Part shown: piece after piece, positions 5,799 to 7,030 of the stretch
Position numbering within the stretch: position 1 is the stretch's first letter
Layout of the letters: the number at the start of each line of letters is the position of its first letter
DNA from: an uncultured bacterium
Lineage (GTDB): Bacteria; Spirochaetota; Brevinematia; DTOW01
NCBI GenBank assembly: GCA_937928175.1
Contig: CALFVP010000122.1
Coordinates: 1 to 7,030, forward strand
DNA length: 7,030 bases
Direction of reading: 5' to 3'
The notes under the pieces: generated by a model
Told to the model about the DNA's origin: nothing
What the model saw: only the letters and a program-made list of their open reading frames with translations
The model's database searches: none
Made by a program: the position numbers and the translations under genes

Positions 5799-6935
5799 CT
5801 AAATGCCCAAAAGATATATCATAGTTTCCAGCATCCTATTTTCAGAAAAGTTCAAAGCCAAGAAATTACCATCTACCCTGGAAACTTTAACTAATACATC
5901 AAGAATATACTCACTTTCGTTTATAACAATTTTTTTAATTCCAACCAAATCCCCCAAATCGTTAGGTTTAAAATCTAACTTAACTAAAATTCCCCCTTTA
6001 CTTATATCAACAATCACACCTCTAAAAATGTTACCATTCAAAGTCAAAAAAACATCAACTTGCTTATTTAAAGATATTCTTGGGTAGCTTCTTCTATCTT
6101 CTCCTTCAACGTAGTCAAACCTATCAGTAACTCTATTCTTACCGCTTTTCTTTGAAAAATACATCATCTTATCGGCAAAACTTATAATATCATCAAAAGT
6201 TTCACCATCAAAAGGATAAACAGCTATACCTATACTTACAGTTATATCAATATTTTTAGATTTAAAACTTTCATAAACGTTTTCTCTTACCCTTTCAGCT
6301 ACAACTCTTGCACCTATACGTTTAGTTTCTGGTAAAAATACTACAAACTCATCTCCCCCATACCTAAAAAGAATATCAGATCTCCTAATACATGATAAAA
6401 CAATTCTAGAAAACTCTCCCAAAATTTCATCACCAAATTGATGACCATAAATATCGTTATACGTCTTAAAGTTATCTAAATCTATCATAAAAATAGAAAA
6501 CGAACCACCATACCTCTTTATTCTCTCAATTTCATAATTACCCAAAATCTTAAGCATATAGTAATTGTAAGCAAAAGTTTTATGGTCCTGAAATGAAAAT
6601 TCCAAAAACTCAAAAAACTTCTCTATTTCTATAACTTTAGGATTACTAATTAACTTAGAATTAAGAAAATAATCAAAAGCTATAACTCTAATATCATAAG
6701 AAGGCATCTCTTTCTTTAAAGAAAAAATTTTAGTCCAATGCTCTAAAATCTCACTTTCATCTATTTCCAAACCAAAAATAACCTTCGTCAAATCACTAAG
6801 AAAAATTAAATCCTTTTCACTTAGAAAATTACTCTTCTGGAAATTATTGAAAATACTCTCAAGATCTTTAACATAGGAAAGAGTTAAAAACCTTTCACCA
6901 ATAGACTTTACAAGAAATTCTTTAGCCTCTAACAT
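5799..6935 (-). CDS. Diguanylate cyclase with C-terminal PilZ domain (GGDEF-PilZ fusion)
   Basis: This 378-aa protein without membrane segments is predicted to make cyclic di-GMP from two GTP and to bind c-di-GMP through a second domain. Residues 1-115 resemble no domain I know. The GGDEF domain covers about 116-275: metal-binding D152 in MIDLDNF, N160/D161 in the FKxxND motif, GHQFGD (164-169), the active site RYGGDEF (191-197) and VSIGIA (233-238). An intact inhibitory I-site, RRSD (184-187), lies exactly 5 residues before GGDEF. The usual DxLTGLxNRR at the domain start is reduced to D117, T120 and N124. The PilZ domain (about 280-378) has R282xxxR286 and D310xSxxG315, the complete c-di-GMP binding signature. 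The ATG at 6935 is preceded in frame, four codons upstream, by a TAA stop, which excludes a much longer start. No Shine-Dalgarno is visible. The flaA genes nearby make a motility link plausible but unproven. Confidence 0.92.
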   Translation of the reverse strand: MLEAKEFLVKSIGERFLTLSYVKDLESIFNNFQKSNFLSEKDLIFLSDLTKVIFGLEIDESEILEHWTKIFSLKKEMPSYDIRVIAFDYFLNSKLISNPKVIEIEKFFEFLEFSFQDHKTFAYNYYMLKILGNYEIERIKRYGGSFSIFMIDLDNFKTYNDIYGHQFGDEILGEFSRIVLSCIRRSDILFRYGGDEFVVFLPETKRIGARVVAERVRENVYESFKSKNIDITVSIGIAVYPFDGETFDDIISFADKMMYFSKKSGKNRVTDRFDYVEGEDRRSYPRISLNKQVDVFLTLNGNIFRGVIVDISKGGILVKLDFKPNDLGDLVGIKKIVINESEYILDVLVKVSRVDGNFLALNFSENRMLETMIYLLGI

Positions 6936-6941
6936 AGACTT

Positions 6942-6969
6942 ATTTTAAAAAATAAAAAATTTTTTTCAA
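6942..6969 (-). promoter_or_regulatory. Promoter of the GGDEF-PilZ gene, probably leaderless
   Basis: On the minus strand TTGAAA (6964-6969) is separated by 16 bp from TAAAAT (6942-6947). The expected start point, 7 nt downstream of the -10 box, falls at about the A of the ATG at 6935. The absence of any Shine-Dalgarno sequence agrees with a leaderless mRNA. The spacer is almost pure A/T, so the exact boxes could shift by a few bases. Confidence 0.5.
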
Positions 6970-7030
6970 CAACATAAATGAATTTTTACAAAAAACTTTT
7001 CTCACTGCATTTCTCAAAATTTTAAAGTTT

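Noticed and set aside
1..7030. CRISPR arrays, insertion sequences, tRNAs or a defence island
   Set aside because: No regularly spaced repeats, transposase motifs, terminal inverted repeats, tRNA-like cloverleaf or defence gene families were seen; almost all bases belong to recognisable housekeeping or accessory genes.
6970..7030. Another gene or second promoter at the right edge
   Set aside because: The 61 bases are AT-rich with no convincing open frame, ribosome binding site or second pair of promoter boxes.

Overview
The window looks like a piece of a low-GC spirochaete chromosome. The G+C content is about one third in the segments I counted by hand. The taxonomic clue is a tandem pair of genes for FlaA, the filament sheath protein of periplasmic flagella, which is characteristic of spirochaetes. 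I cannot name a genus; an AT-rich lineage such as the Brevinematales/Brachyspirales side of the phylum would fit, but that is inference.

Layout, left to right. (1) Bases 1-2193 (+) hold a quinol-dependent nitric oxide reductase (qNOR) that enters from beyond the left edge and ends at an intrinsic terminator at 2200-2223. (2) Bases 2315-3124 (+) hold a MoeB/ThiF-type E1-like adenylyltransferase. It has its own sigma70-type promoter, and a perfect 15-bp palindrome covers the -10 box. (3) Bases 4658 down to 3129 (-) hold two flaA paralogues in one probable operon, each with a signal peptide and a strong Shine-Dalgarno site. (4) Bases 4659-4846 are a divergent promoter region. (5) Bases 4847-5797 (+) hold a MoxR-family AAA+ ATPase. 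(6) Bases 6935 down to 5799 (-) hold a cytoplasmic GGDEF-PilZ fusion, predicted to make and bind cyclic di-GMP. The last 95 bases carry its promoter.

The genes do not form one pathway. qNOR reduces NO at the membrane, FlaA coats the periplasmic flagella, and the GGDEF-PilZ protein could link c-di-GMP to motility or surface behaviour. MoeB/ThiF supports molybdopterin or thiamine sulfur transfer, and MoxR is a chaperone-like ATPase standing without its usual partner genes. Packing is tight: the two convergent pairs are separated by only 4 bp and 1 bp.

I found no defence system, mobile element, CRISPR array or RNA gene, and nothing I would call a new multi-gene system. The most useful leads are a shift in codon third-position composition inside the qNOR gene that resembles a replication-strand switch, two promoters placed to give leaderless or nearly leaderless mRNAs, the palindrome over the moeB/thiF promoter, and the GGDEF-PilZ architecture with an altered N-terminal GGDEF motif.
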